Shown one piece after another: positions 1-9,012 of a stretch of 64,000 nucleotides of DNA (positions within the stretch are counted from its first letter, which is position 1; each line of letters begins with the position of its first letter). Below the pieces are notes generated by a model. The model worked only from the letters and a program-made list of their open reading frames with translations. It was not told the DNA's origin and ran no database searches. Both the position numbers and the translations under genes were made by a program. This DNA is from an uncultured Flavobacteriales bacterium. Its GTDB lineage: Bacteria > Bacteroidota > Bacteroidia > Flavobacteriales_G > Salibacteraceae. The DNA is taken from assembly GCA_905479105.1 (NCBI GenBank), contig CAJQLE010000004.1, positions 558,001 through 622,000 on the forward strand, in the 5' to 3' direction.

Positions 1-1979
1 TCGAAAAGTAATAATATCAATGCAGCCACTGCAAATATTGGCCATAATTCTGTTGCCAAATCTCCTTGTGCAATGCTTTCTGATAATTGAGAATTGTCAA
101 GATCAAGTTTTCCAGTGCTTATACCTCGGGATTCAAAATAATTTTCAATATCCTCCAATTTTACAGCTCCAACGGAACTTTCATTTCTGCTATAGTTGAA
201 AGAAAGAATTGCCTCGACAGTTCCATTGTCATTTACGATCTCATAGGTGCCAGCTTCCTTTATTTGCCCATTTATCAAAATTCCATCATAGGTAAGGGCA
301 GGGACGAATGAGGTTGAATCACCTATCGCTGACATTTTGATCTTCTCGTCATCTATTGACACTTTGATTCTGTTCGTCTCAATTGATCTGCTCAATGATT
401 GACTCAGCCCAGAGGCGGCAGAGACATTCATTAGAAAAGGAACAAATAACGAGTGACGATGCAGGTTGGTGTACTTGTCATCGAGAGGTGTTGTAATAAT
501 AAATACTTCGCCCTTTTCAATATTGTTAGAAGCAATGAGTGGCTTTTGGTTGAACAGGCCGGCAATGACATGATCAAAGGATTGCTTGTTCAGCGAATAG
601 TATCCGTTTGTATGAGGATAATTAATGTTTTCTGGATGCGATTCGAAAACTCCTTTGAACGCATAATGATCTTCGTTGATCGAATTCACCGTTAGCATGG
701 TCGTGTCCCAGCTCTGAATGTCAAACCCGAAGGCTTCCTTCATCTTGGAGTAATAACCGGTTGTTTCGGCATCAGCAGGCAGAACAATTATAACGTTGTT
801 TCCGATTTTGAGCTTTTCTAAGCACAAGGCTTCAATGCCGCTATTCCAATTCTCAACTTGATTGATAACGAGAAGGTTTAAGGCCTTTAATGAATCTTGA
901 ACAATTTCGCTCTCATCGAAAGAAAGGAAATCAAAACGATCGCTTTTAAAGAATTTCTCGAACGGACTTAATTTGGAAAGAGAGTTGCCTCTTATTTCAG
1001 CGACATTGATTTTTTCAGCGACATTAATAGTGAAGTAATAATCATTGTCATACGTAATAGGGTAATCATCTATGCGTATTTGACCGATAAGATAGTCCGT
1101 GTTTTCAGGAGTTACAATTAGGAAGGTGTCCAGATAGCTTTCACCTTCTATGGTAACGAAAACGGAGGAGGAGACCTGGTCATTGATATCAACTTCAACT
1201 GGAATGTCATATACTTTTTGTGAACCATGATTATGAATTCGGAAGAATACGCTCATTTCTCGGCCTGTCTGAATAATTGGAGATTCAATCCATGCAGAGT
1301 CAATAGAAATATTCTCTTCAATTGCAGCGTTTAAAGGCACAACTGTTATTGAATAGTTAGAGTCAATATTCGCAAAACTTGAATCAAGAGTGTTTTTGAA
1401 ATCGGATAGAAGGTAAACTTGATGATTAAGCCTTAACTCTTGAGATTTACTTTGACGAATAAAATTGAAGACTTGATCGATTGACTTGTGAAGTGGGCTA
1501 GGAGCTACATTATCTAATTGCGTTGAAAAATCAGCTAAGTCAGAAAATCTCTTTTGTGCAGCTGTGAATTCGTTAGTGATTAATTGAAGTTTTATGCCTT
1601 GTGGGAAAGAGGATGCAATTTCGAACGCTATTCTAGAAGCTTCTTGCAAAAGCTGACCTCGTTCAGTCTCTGCTTGCATACTGAACGAATTGTCTATGTA
1701 GATTGAAACAACCTCTGCTTCTTCCGCATTTCCATTGGATGATGGAATAATTGGTTCGCTAAACGCCAGCACTAGAAGTGCTATAATCCCAATTCTCGAA
1801 ATTAATATGAGTAGGTGCTTAAGTTGGTTTTTGGTCTGTGATTTTGATTTCACTTCCTTCAATAGACTTATGTCTGAGAAGTAAAGCTTCTTGTAACGCC
1901 TAAATTGAAATAGATGTATTGCGATTGGTATCAAAACCAAACTCAGTGCCCAAAGTAGGAAAGGAGAGCTAAAAACCAT
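1..1979 (-). CDS. BatA-type N-terminal domain and VWA protein, 3' part cut by window edge
   Basis: The reading frame starts at an ATG at 1979 and runs open to base 1, so the C-terminus is outside the window. The translation begins MVFSSPFLLWALSLVLIPIAIHL, a first membrane segment followed by FRRYKKLYFSD. This is the hallmark of the BatA N-terminal membrane domain that Bacteroidota use in aerotolerance-type proteins. A second membrane segment follows at about residues 60-80. Then comes a von Willebrand factor A domain whose metal-site start reads YIDNSFSMQ (DxSxS-like). The remaining roughly 500 residues look like extracytoplasmic beta-rich domains. Known family members are inner-membrane proteins of about 650-700 residues. 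The start lies 39 bases after the stop of the SiaB-like gene on the same strand, so the two are probably co-transcribed. The exact role is unknown. Confidence 0.8.
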   Translation of the reverse strand, partial: MVFSSPFLLWALSLVLIPIAIHLFQFRRYKKLYFSDISLLKEVKSKSQTKNQLKHLLILISRIGIIALLVLAFSEPIIPSSNGNAEEAEVVSIYIDNSFSMQAETERGQLLQEASRIAFEIASSFPQGIKLQLITNEFTAAQKRFSDLADFSTQLDNVAPSPLHKSIDQVFNFIRQSKSQELRLNHQVYLLSDFKNTLDSSFANIDSNYSITVVPLNAAIEENISIDSAWIESPIIQTGREMSVFFRIHNHGSQKVYDIPVEVDINDQVSSSVFVTIEGESYLDTFLIVTPENTDYLIGQIRIDDYPITYDNDYYFTINVAEKINVAEIRGNSLSKLSPFEKFFKSDRFDFLSFDESEIVQDSLKALNLLVINQVENWNSGIEALCLEKLKIGNNVIIVLPADAETTGYYSKMKEAFGFDIQSWDTTMLTVNSINEDHYAFKGVFESHPENINYPHTNGYYSLNKQSFDHVIAGLFNQKPLIASNNIEKGEVFIITTPLDDKYTNLHRHSLFVPFLMNVSAASGLSQSLSRSIETNRIKVSIDDEKIKMSAIGDSTSFVPALTYDGILINGQIKEAGTYEIVNDNGTVEAILSFNYSRNESSVGAVKLEDIENYFESRGISTGKLDLDNSQLSESIAQGDLATELWPIFAVAALILLLF

Positions 1980-2018
1980 TAAAGACCAAAGGTAAACTTT
2001 GGATCAGAAGATTGAACT

Positions 2019-3134
2019 TTAATTGAGCTCTATTTTTAAGATGAAATATGGAGGGTTGTCACCGAATTCCTTGATCTCGTATCCAATCTCATGACCAGAA
2101 ATTTTTCTTAAGCGAACTAAGCCTGTTCCTTTTTTAGATGCGTCTTCAGCATGCTTTTTGTCTATAATCTCATTGAGTTGGCTTGTGCTAAGACCATTGA
2201 TAGATTTAAGACTTTTCTCAACCAACTCTTGTTTGCCATCGCTAATGAAATTGCCACTATACATTGCGTAGCTTTCGTTGATTTTTTGAAGCATAAAAAC
2301 ACCAGGCTTACCCAAATGGTTAAGTCTACTGTATGCGTGCTTGGCAACATTTCTCAACAACTCAGTCATTACTGAACTCATACCGCGTGTTTCAGGGCTT
2401 TCATTGAGCGTAGAATCTATTTGGTTAGACAAATGATTGACATTGCTTTCGTGAAGAAGTCCTTTGAAAATGATTTGAGCATCACATTCAAGCATTTCAT
2501 GGTGAAGTGTCATCGCATCATGAATATAATCTGATGCGACTTCTTCATCATATTCTTCCTTGTCGATGGCTATGTTCAAATTCAAATAGTAAAAGAAACC
2601 ACCGTTGACTGGAGCGAATTCGAAGCTCAGTTTGCCCGAGGATTTACGGGCCATATCTACAAGACCTAAACCTGCACCTCCTTTAGAAGAAAACCCTGAA
2701 TTGTTCAAGATCTCCATGTAATATTCCTTTAACTCAACCACATCTTTGGAAACGATAGCGGCAAGGTTCTTTTCTAAATCTTCCTTAACGGCAGCAGAAA
2801 CCCAGTTTCCATAGGTGATACTATAAGCTTGTTCTCTTCTATTAATAATGAATAGAGCACCATCAAAAGGGCTTCCAGAGTCATCATGGTATTGATGTCT
2901 AGTAATGTTCTGTAAACCTTCGATCATCAGGTAATAAACCTTCTTCGCTACCTTTGGTGAATCAAGCTCAAGCAAGTTCCCTTCAGTAAGAAACAGAATG
3001 TTATCGGTGATAGACGAATTGAAACTACCACGACAAGCGAATAAAAACTGTTCAGTTTCTATTTTTTTGCCCGTAGAATAAATTATATCGTAAGCTGACT
3101 TGTTAATAGGTAAGGTCACTGCTTGAGAAAACAA
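2019..3134 (-). CDS. Tandem SiaB-like (DUF6272) protein kinase, two fused domains
   Basis: The 371-residue protein is an internal duplication of one GHKL-like fold. Repeat 1 (about 1-195) carries an N-box-like NITRHQYHD followed by DGALFIINRREQAYSITYGNWVS and a glycine loop KGGAGLGLVDMARKS. Repeat 2 (about 205-371) has NVAKHAYSR, then PGVFMLQKINESYAMYSGNFIS and KKGTGLVRLRKIS at equivalent positions. Single-domain SiaB proteins of about 180 residues are known to phosphorylate SiaC-type (DUF1987) partners in signalling; no SiaC homologue is in this window. Both copies keep a helix with N and H and a glycine-rich loop, so either or both might bind ATP. It precedes the BatA-like gene by 39 bases. 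The family call is by motif recognition; kinase activity is inferred. Confidence 0.7.
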   Translation of the reverse strand: MFSQAVTLPINKSAYDIIYSTGKKIETEQFLFACRGSFNSSITDNILFLTEGNLLELDSPKVAKKVYYLMIEGLQNITRHQYHDDSGSPFDGALFIINRREQAYSITYGNWVSAAVKEDLEKNLAAIVSKDVVELKEYYMEILNNSGFSSKGGAGLGLVDMARKSSGKLSFEFAPVNGGFFYYLNLNIAIDKEEYDEEVASDYIHDAMTLHHEMLECDAQIIFKGLLHESNVNHLSNQIDSTLNESPETRGMSSVMTELLRNVAKHAYSRLNHLGKPGVFMLQKINESYAMYSGNFISDGKQELVEKSLKSINGLSTSQLNEIIDKKHAEDASKKGTGLVRLRKISGHEIGYEIKEFGDNPPYFILKIELN

Positions 3135-3173
3135 AATTTAGGTTCTTTAACTCGGTCACTAATTTAAACGTTT

Positions 3174-3653
3174 ATGATTGATTCTTATAAAAATGATGTG
3201 AAGTGGGCGGAAAGTAATCGTAAAAGAATCGATTCTATAGCAAAGAAAGCAGTTAAGGACAAGCGTATTGATCAGAAAATCAATAATTTACATGAAGAAG
3301 TTTTTGCCGAAGTAGACTGCTTAAAATGTGCAAATTGTTGTAAAACAACAGGGCCTTTACTCACATCTTTGGACATTGGAAGGCTTTCAAAACGTCTTAA
3401 AGTTGCCGAAAAGGACTTTGTAAATGAATTTTTGAGAACAGATGAAGAGGGTGATTTTGTATTTAGATCAATGCCATGTCCTTTTCTAAAAGAAGATAAT
3501 TATTGTTCCGTTTATGAAGATCGTCCTAAAGCTTGTAGGGCATATCCCCATACTGATCAAAAGGGCCAGATGGATATTATGAATTTGACAAGAAAGAATG
3601 CGAGGATTTGCCCAGCGGTGAGTCAGATTTTTCAGCTTTTAGCGAAACTGTAA
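3174..3653 (+). CDS. YkgJ-family cysteine cluster protein
   Basis: This 159-residue soluble protein has the motif CxxCxxCC at residues 49-56 (CLKCANCCKT). Further cysteines follow in PCPFLKEDNYCSVYEDRPKACRAYPH, near residues 102-125. This is the layout of the YkgJ / UPF0153 zinc- or iron-chelating family. The biochemical role of the family is poorly defined; the cysteines are thought to bind a metal or an Fe-S cluster. It is divergently oriented from the SiaB-like gene, 39 bases apart, so the two may share a compact regulatory region. The ATG at 3174 gives the usual start with a helical lead of about 45 residues before the first cysteines. Confidence 0.85.
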   Translation: MIDSYKNDVKWAESNRKRIDSIAKKAVKDKRIDQKINNLHEEVFAEVDCLKCANCCKTTGPLLTSLDIGRLSKRLKVAEKDFVNEFLRTDEEGDFVFRSMPCPFLKEDNYCSVYEDRPKACRAYPHTDQKGQMDIMNLTRKNARICPAVSQIFQLLAKL

Positions 3654-3682
3654 GAGCCAGGCTGAATCGCCATAGTAATTCC

Positions 3683-4054
3683 TTAGTTTACTGCAAGTGC
3701 CTTATTTAAATAGGTGGAATAAAACCATGCACCAAAAAAATAACAAGCTATGTCTAAAGGGTCGGCAGTGAACCGATAATCAAAATAAGGAAGAACGCCC
3801 TCGAAGTATATTGAAAAAACAACTGCAATGGTAATAATTTCAGCCTTGTCAAGTATCAATATACTCCAATCTTTGTTGGTGTATTGTACGATCAAAAGAC
3901 TTGTTTTAAGCAGTATAGGAAGAGCTAGGACATCTTCAAAATAGGCACTGAAAAACACTATGCTTCCATAAAATTGTTCTGCCACTTTATAGATTAGCAC
4001 ACCCATGACAAGTGCCGCGTAAATCTTAATATCAAGTTTTGTGTCAATGCGCAA
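3683..4054 (-). CDS. Small integral membrane protein (family often labelled magnesium citrate secondary transporter)
   Basis: The product has 123 residues and about four hydrophobic segments. It carries the pattern FEDVLALPILLK, then IYFEGVLPYFDYRFTADPLDIACYFFGAWFY. These acidic-in-membrane signatures (FEDVLALP, FEGVLP, TADPLDI) match a small Bacteroidota family that databases often name magnesium citrate secondary transporter. The label is doubtful because the protein is far shorter than a true CitMHS transporter and looks more VanZ-like. It overlaps the 3' end of the upstream zinc-ribbon gene by 11 bases, indicating translational coupling. Function unknown. Confidence 0.7.
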   Translation of the reverse strand: MRIDTKLDIKIYAALVMGVLIYKVAEQFYGSIVFFSAYFEDVLALPILLKTSLLIVQYTNKDWSILILDKAEIITIAVVFSIYFEGVLPYFDYRFTADPLDIACYFFGAWFYSTYLNKALAVN

Positions 4055-4325
4055 ATATTGTTGTTAAGTATATCAGAAAAGCAATGATGGCGTAAAAAAT
4101 CAATTGTGCAACTTGAATTGGCCGTTTAGCAATTTTGACCCAAAAAGGGTCATGTTCATGAATTTGAATTAATGGAACTTTAGGATCACCCAGGTCGTTT
4201 CGCTTTTGGATTTCCTTTTTGTATTCTGCATCAAGTTCAGCACCGCAGAAGGAGCAATTATCCAGTTTCCCATCTGTCCAGTTATTGCAGTTCTTGCATC
4301 TCTTTAGGTGCTTATCTACATTCAT
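4044..4325 (-). CDS. Zinc-ribbon protein with C-terminal membrane anchor
   Basis: This is a 93-residue protein. The N-terminus holds two CxxC pairs, CKNCNN at about residues 10-15 and CSFCGAE at about 24-30, forming a zinc ribbon. One hydrophobic helix follows at about 70-90 (LIFYAIIAFLIYLTTIF). This resembles the N-terminal part of DUF3667-like zinc-ribbon membrane proteins, but the long multi-helix region is absent. It sits 11 bases after phoH and overlaps the next small membrane gene by 11 bases, so the three are probably one transcript. Function is unknown. The ribbon likely faces the cytoplasm as an interaction module. Confidence 0.75.
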   Translation of the reverse strand: MNVDKHLKRCKNCNNWTDGKLDNCSFCGAELDAEYKKEIQKRNDLGDPKVPLIQIHEHDPFWVKIAKRPIQVAQLIFYAIIAFLIYLTTIFAH

Positions 4326-4336
4326 TCAAAAGCAAA

Positions 4337-5671
4337 TTATAGAAGCTCATTGGCTAAATTAGCAAGCTCTGAGCGTTCACCTTTACTTAATGTCATGTGA
4401 GCGAATAGATCACTTCCTTTTAGCCTGTCAATGATATATGTGAGACCGTTTGACTCTTCATCTAAATAAGGTGTATCTATTTGACGGACATCACCAGTGA
4501 AAACAATTTTAGTGTTTTCTCCAGCTCTGGTAATAATCGTTTTTACTTCATGCGGTGTCAGGTTTTGAGCTTCATCGACTATAAAATAAACGTTTGAAAG
4601 ACTTCTTCCTCTTATAAAAGCAAGCGGTGTGATGTTGATCTTCTTTTCCCTTACCATCAACATAATCTGCTTATGCCTTTTTTCACTTTCATTGAATTGA
4701 CTTTTTATAAAGTCTAAGTTGTCATAAAGTGGTTGCATGTATGGGTCAACCTTATTCTCAGCTGTCCCAGGTAGGAAACCTATATCTCGATTGCTTAGAG
4801 GAACAATAGGTCTTGCCAGAATAACCTGAGCGTATTCCTTTCTTTGTTCAATGGCCGCAGCTAAAGCTAGAAGCGTCTTGCCTGTGCCAGCAACTCCTTG
4901 AAGCGTGACCAATTTAATATTTGGGTTGAGCAGGGCATGAATGGCGAACGTTTGTTCTGCATTGCGTGGTTTGATCCCATAAGCGTATTGCTTCTCAACA
5001 CGCTCTATAAGTTGGTTTATCGGGTTGAAATAACCGAGGCATGAAGTTTTACCATTTTTTAAAATGTAATATTCATTGTTGATCAGTTCTGGGATCGGAC
5101 TCAAATCATCGGAAGTGCCCGTGGTGTATAGTTTTCTAATATAATCACTGTCTACATCTTCAACCGTACTATTACCGCTATATAAATCGGCAATATCATT
5201 AACCTTGCCTGTTTCGTAATCCTCAGAATAAAGATTAAGTGCTTTTGCCTTAAGCCTTAAGTTAATGTCCTTCGATACTAAGGTAACCCGAGTGTCCTTC
5301 TCAGTTTCTTGAAGGAAAAGAACAGTATTGAGTATTTTATGGTCGGCTTTATTATCACTAAATACCTTCTCGGCATCTACCATTAGCCTGCCATTTGACA
5401 TTATAATCTTAAATCTCCCTTTCTTTTCTCCTTCAAGGGGAATCCAATCATGAAGCTTATAGTCTGCACTTAACTTATCCAATAGCCTAATAAACTCTCT
5501 GGCTTCAAAGTTTTTTGTGTCTTTTCCTCGTTTGAAATTATCGAGCTCTTCTAAAACTGTTATTGGCAAACAAATATCATGTTCGTCAAAATTGTTGATG
5601 GATTTATGGTCATGAAGAATAACAGATGTATCAAGAACAAATATTTTTCTCTGCGTTGGTTTTCTTGGCAT
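4337..5671 (-). CDS. PhoH2-type PIN domain / PhoH ATPase
   Basis: The protein has 444 residues and two domains. An N-terminal PIN nuclease domain (about 9-150) begins with KIFVLDTSVILHD, where the first aspartate of the metal site is visible. A PhoH-like RNA/DNA-dependent ATPase follows (about 235-440), with Walker A GVAGTGKTLLAL and Walker B VYFIVDEAQNLTPHEV, then VFTGDVRQID. Proteins of this architecture (PhoH2) are known RNA helicases and sequence-specific RNases. The length fits the family. The gene leads a small minus-strand group with the two short membrane-protein genes downstream. A 133-base gap upstream probably holds its promoter, though I see no perfect TAnnTTTG there. Confidence 0.93.
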   Translation of the reverse strand: MPRKPTQRKIFVLDTSVILHDHKSINNFDEHDICLPITVLEELDNFKRGKDTKNFEAREFIRLLDKLSADYKLHDWIPLEGEKKGRFKIIMSNGRLMVDAEKVFSDNKADHKILNTVLFLQETEKDTRVTLVSKDINLRLKAKALNLYSEDYETGKVNDIADLYSGNSTVEDVDSDYIRKLYTTGTSDDLSPIPELINNEYYILKNGKTSCLGYFNPINQLIERVEKQYAYGIKPRNAEQTFAIHALLNPNIKLVTLQGVAGTGKTLLALAAAIEQRKEYAQVILARPIVPLSNRDIGFLPGTAENKVDPYMQPLYDNLDFIKSQFNESEKRHKQIMLMVREKKINITPLAFIRGRSLSNVYFIVDEAQNLTPHEVKTIITRAGENTKIVFTGDVRQIDTPYLDEESNGLTYIIDRLKGSDLFAHMTLSKGERSELANLANELL

Positions 5672-5804
5672 AAGATCGTTTTACTGCTGCAATGTAGTAT
5701 TACCCTAAATTAAATACAGGAATAAGCTCAGGAAGAAATGAACGTTTTATTTTGAGGTTGTTCATATCCGATAGAAAGCTCTAATGATAGGCCTTAAGCC
5801 AATA

Positions 5805-6971
5805 TTAATTTTGAGTTAATTCCATAATTTGAGTAAGCCGACCAGCCTCATTTCTCCAACTGTAGTTGCCAAGCACAAAGTTTTTGCCTGCAATACTGAG
5901 CTTTCGCCCTAAGGCATCATCACTTAGAATGGTGTTGATCCTTTTGGCTAAAGACTCCGTATCATCGCCTATGAGCAAATGAACTTCGTCTTTGGCGCCA
6001 AGAGCATTGTTGGCAAGACTTGTTGTAACAGAAGGCACTTCGCAAGCCATGGCTTCCAGCAGTTTGTTTTGAAGTCCGCTATTGATAAGCATAGGAGCTA
6101 CAAAAACCTTGGCACTATGATATACCTCAGAAATGTCGTCAATCCAGCCCGTAACTTCTACTATCTCAGAGCGAAGAGCTAGAACCGAAGGTGAAGGGTT
6201 TGCGCCTGCCAGCGTAACCTTGGTGTTTGGGAATTTCTGCCAAACCAATGGCATTATCTCATTTACCAAATACTTCGCACTCTCAACGTTGGGCCTATAA
6301 GACATATTACCCGTGAATAATACGTCTCTTGTTTTGTCAATAATTACATCTTTAAAAAAGACCGGATCGATGCCATTTGGCAATACCTCAATGCTTTCAT
6401 TGATACTGATGCATTCCTTATCCTGTTCTGATATTATCAGATGATGATCGAAATAAGGAGCAACTTCCTGTTCAAAAAGCTTCAACCTTAGAAACTCTTC
6501 ATTCATTATGAATGAAAGTGGCCATTTCGCTTTTTTAGCCATTCTTTCCATGCCAATAGAAAAGGCATCCATATAGTCTATGGTTTTTGGAATGAGTGAG
6601 TATTTCTTGGCGTATTCAGCGGTTCTGATCAACTGACAAAAAATATGCTGAGGCAAATGATTTTCTACGAAGTCATCAAATTTTCGCTGAGCTTTTCTGG
6701 AGTAAAAATATTCTACCTGAAAGGGTTTTTTGCTGAATATCGAAAGGAAAAGTTTAAAAAGCTTTGTGAAAATTGGTATACGATGAATGTAGATCTCTGA
6801 ACAGTATTGCTTTAATTGCCTTTCTGCCTCTGGATCAGTTTTTTCATCCGCTAAGCAAAACAGATTTATTTCATGATCCGCGGAGAGTTCTCTGATCAAA
6901 TGAAAGGCTCTTAACTTATCTCCTTTTTCTAGCGGATAGGGGACACGACTTAGAACAAAAAGAACTCTCAT
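5805..6971 (-). CDS. GT4-family glycosyltransferase
   Basis: The product is a 388-residue GT-B fold enzyme. The N-terminus MRVLFVLSRVPYPLEKGDKL and the C-terminal donor-binding part (VLFTGNMSYRPNVESAKYLV, then SGLQNKLLEAMACEVPSV with the EAMAC glutamate) resemble the family labelled sugar transferase, PEP-CTERM/EpsH1-associated. That family adds sugars to exopolysaccharide or lipid-linked glycans at the cytoplasmic face. The acceptor and sugar cannot be told from sequence. The gene starts one base after the LptF/LptG permease stop, so it is co-transcribed with a lipopolysaccharide-transport gene, which fits an envelope glycan role. No exosortase or other EPS gene is in the window. Confidence 0.85.
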   Translation of the reverse strand: MRVLFVLSRVPYPLEKGDKLRAFHLIRELSADHEINLFCLADEKTDPEAERQLKQYCSEIYIHRIPIFTKLFKLFLSIFSKKPFQVEYFYSRKAQRKFDDFVENHLPQHIFCQLIRTAEYAKKYSLIPKTIDYMDAFSIGMERMAKKAKWPLSFIMNEEFLRLKLFEQEVAPYFDHHLIISEQDKECISINESIEVLPNGIDPVFFKDVIIDKTRDVLFTGNMSYRPNVESAKYLVNEIMPLVWQKFPNTKVTLAGANPSPSVLALRSEIVEVTGWIDDISEVYHSAKVFVAPMLINSGLQNKLLEAMACEVPSVTTSLANNALGAKDEVHLLIGDDTESLAKRINTILSDDALGRKLSIAGKNFVLGNYSWRNEAGRLTQIMELTQN

Positions 6972-6972
6972 T

Positions 6973-8406
6973 CTAATTAGGCTTAATTTTATTTTTCTTC
7001 AAACCCAATGCTGACAAGAACCTCTGTACACTTTTAGTATATGTCTCCATGTCGAAAAGACTGCTGTCGGTGGACGCTTTAAAGGTTAAAAACAATCCAA
7101 CCGGGAGAAGAATTAAAGAGGCCATCCACATTCCTCTAAACGGTTCAATCTCTCCTTGTTTTACGAGTTTTTCGAATGTGATGGAGGTAATATGATAGAC
7201 TAAGAAAAACAGAACAGAAATCACAACGGGTAAACCCAATCCTCCTTTTCTAATGATTGCTCCTAGTGGTGCTCCTATGAAGAAAAGAATTACGCATGCA
7301 AAAGATAAAGTGAATTTTCTATGCCATTCTATGAGATGCCTGTTAATGCTCTTTACGGTGCTTTCCCTTATGCTTAATCTAGAAGAGACAAATGTTTTGT
7401 TGCTTCTGAGCTGTGAGATGGCAGTTTCAATCAGCGCTACTTTGTGTTCTTTGAAAATATTGTTGTAGGCGTCAGTTTTTGTGCTGTCTGAATTGGCTAT
7501 GCCCACTAATTTTGCGGAGTCTAAGTCTTCGGGCAATGTTTTTCTCAACATTAAGCGGCCATATTCTTTATCACGTTCAATTAGCTTTAAGTCATAAGTA
7601 TCAACTGCGTTATCCAATTGTTGCAGGTTGAGCATTTGATAATTGTCTTTGAAAATATCTTTATCGCTGCGTTCCATCTGAAATCCGCTCAAATCGAATC
7701 TGAGAATTTCTTTATTAAACTCAGACTTCATATGAGGGTTACGTTCTTCTTGAATCTCTTCGTAACTCGACCCGTTTTCTAATGTGAAAACTAGATAGCG
7801 CTGATCTTCGGACATCTCCATACGTCCTTTTTCTGCGCGTATTACATGAATGTTGCCTTCTTTCTTTGTGTGGTCATAAATTAGGATGTCATTCAATCCT
7901 TTTCCATCCTCATCCTTATTCTCCACTCGAATTACATATCCATCTATTCCGTCATAATAAACTCCCTCGGTAATATCAAAAGCAGGTTTTTTATGCCTTA
8001 TATCATAGAGAAGTGATGCAAATTCCAGGTTTGCTTTAGGCCATACATAGTTTGTGAAAAGAAAGGCACCAAAACTGGTGAAAATTGTTACGATTAGCAA
8101 TGGATACATGATTCGTAAAAGTCCCATTCCACTGGACTTCATTGCTACTAACTCATAGTGTTCACCGAAGCTGCCAAATGTCATAATTGATGCTAACAGA
8201 ATAGCTAAGGGGAGCGCCATAGGCACAAGATTGGCAGAAGCGTAAAATAAGAGTTCGGCAACTAAATACCATTCTAACCCTTTGCCAACGAGCTCGTCAA
8301 TGTACTTCCAAAGGAATTGCATCACGAAAATAAAAAGCGTGATGAAAAACGTAAGGACGAATGGCCCCAGGTATGACTGAACAATTAGTGTGTGAAGTTT
8401 CTTCAA
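6973..8406 (-). CDS. LptF/LptG-family permease
   Basis: The product has 477 residues. It begins MKKLHTLIVQSYLGPFVLTFFITLFIFVM, typical of YjgP/YjgQ permeases. Three helices lie in the first 120 residues, a periplasmic beta-jellyroll region at about 125-340, and three helices at about 360-450 (CVILFFIGAPLGAIIRKGGLGLP). The GAPLGAIIRKGG segment is a family signature. LptF and LptG form the inner-membrane channel of the LPS transporter with the LptB ATPase. Bacteroidota genomes usually carry the two paralogues at separate loci. The C-terminal 30 residues are basic and cytoplasmic. It lies 49 bases after the START-like gene and 1 base before the glycosyltransferase. Confidence 0.93.
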   Translation of the reverse strand: MKKLHTLIVQSYLGPFVLTFFITLFIFVMQFLWKYIDELVGKGLEWYLVAELLFYASANLVPMALPLAILLASIMTFGSFGEHYELVAMKSSGMGLLRIMYPLLIVTIFTSFGAFLFTNYVWPKANLEFASLLYDIRHKKPAFDITEGVYYDGIDGYVIRVENKDEDGKGLNDILIYDHTKKEGNIHVIRAEKGRMEMSEDQRYLVFTLENGSSYEEIQEERNPHMKSEFNKEILRFDLSGFQMERSDKDIFKDNYQMLNLQQLDNAVDTYDLKLIERDKEYGRLMLRKTLPEDLDSAKLVGIANSDSTKTDAYNNIFKEHKVALIETAISQLRSNKTFVSSRLSIRESTVKSINRHLIEWHRKFTLSFACVILFFIGAPLGAIIRKGGLGLPVVISVLFFLVYHITSITFEKLVKQGEIEPFRGMWMASLILLPVGLFLTFKASTDSSLFDMETYTKSVQRFLSALGLKKNKIKPN

Positions 8407-8455
8407 GGCCGTGCTTTAGAATTCACCAAAAGTAACGTGAAAGAAGAAGGTTTAT

Positions 8456-8836
8456 TTAACCTCCAAGGATATGTCTTAATTCTCCTACTTGACTCTCCCA
8501 AAGCATGGTTTGCTCTTCGACCTCATCCTCATCAGCAAAGTCCGTGATGATTAAGGCCACATCACCAGTTAATTGATCTGTTTTGATGGCGAATTCAAAG
8601 AAGTAATCAGTGCCCTCATATTCATCTAGTTGAAAGCGTATGAATAAGTCGGTCTTCTTAGCCAGCACTTTTCCTTCTTCTTCTTGACCATCCCAAACGA
8701 ATTTCGCATAGTCTTTTTTGATAGTTACATCATCTGCAAACCATTCTGAAAGACCACTTGAAGTGCTTAAACACTGATATAAAATTTTGATTGAGCTATT
8801 CATCGTAAATTCTAGCTCTAGTTTTTTCTTTTCCAT
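8456..8836 (-). CDS. START-like domain protein
   Basis: The protein has 126 residues and begins MEKKKLELEFTMNSSIKILYQCLSTSSGLSEWFADDV. This is the helix-grip pattern of the Bacteroidota START-like / AHSA1-like family, with SxxGLxEWFAD as its conserved turn. Such small cytosolic proteins bind a hydrophobic ligand or client, but no activity has been assigned. The gene heads a likely START-LptF-glycosyltransferase transcript, with gaps of 49 and 1 bases. About 150 bases separate it from the divergent tRNA promoter. This association with LptF recurs in the phylum to my knowledge, but I cannot verify it here. Confidence 0.85.
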   Translation of the reverse strand: MEKKKLELEFTMNSSIKILYQCLSTSSGLSEWFADDVTIKKDYAKFVWDGQEEEGKVLAKKTDLFIRFQLDEYEGTDYFFEFAIKTDQLTGDVALIITDFADEDEVEEQTMLWESQVGELRHILGG

Positions 8837-8992
8837 TTTGATTGAGTTGTAATCTTTCTCAAGAAGGTGCGCAATATAAACTTTTGCATAAAAAGTAATA
8901 AGCTAAAAAGGGGGGAATAGAATTATTTGTTCACAATTTCTGCCCTTAAGACACAAAAAATGAAACTCATTAGTATTGAATAAGAAGAACCA

Positions 8993-9000
8993 TATATTTG
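8993..9000 (+). promoter_or_regulatory. TAnnTTTG promoter element for tRNA-Met
   Basis: TATATTTG is an exact match to the Bacteroidota -7 element TAnnTTTG and ends 12 bases before the first tRNA base. A TTG lies at 8976-8978 as a possible upstream element, but the 14-base spacer is shorter than usual. Confidence 0.7.
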
Positions 9001-9012
9001 CAGCCCGAAATT

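Noticed and set aside
87-695. Short plus-strand frames within 87-311 and 453-695
   Set aside because: They are antisense shadows of the long minus-strand BatA-like frame, whose translation has clear domain features throughout.
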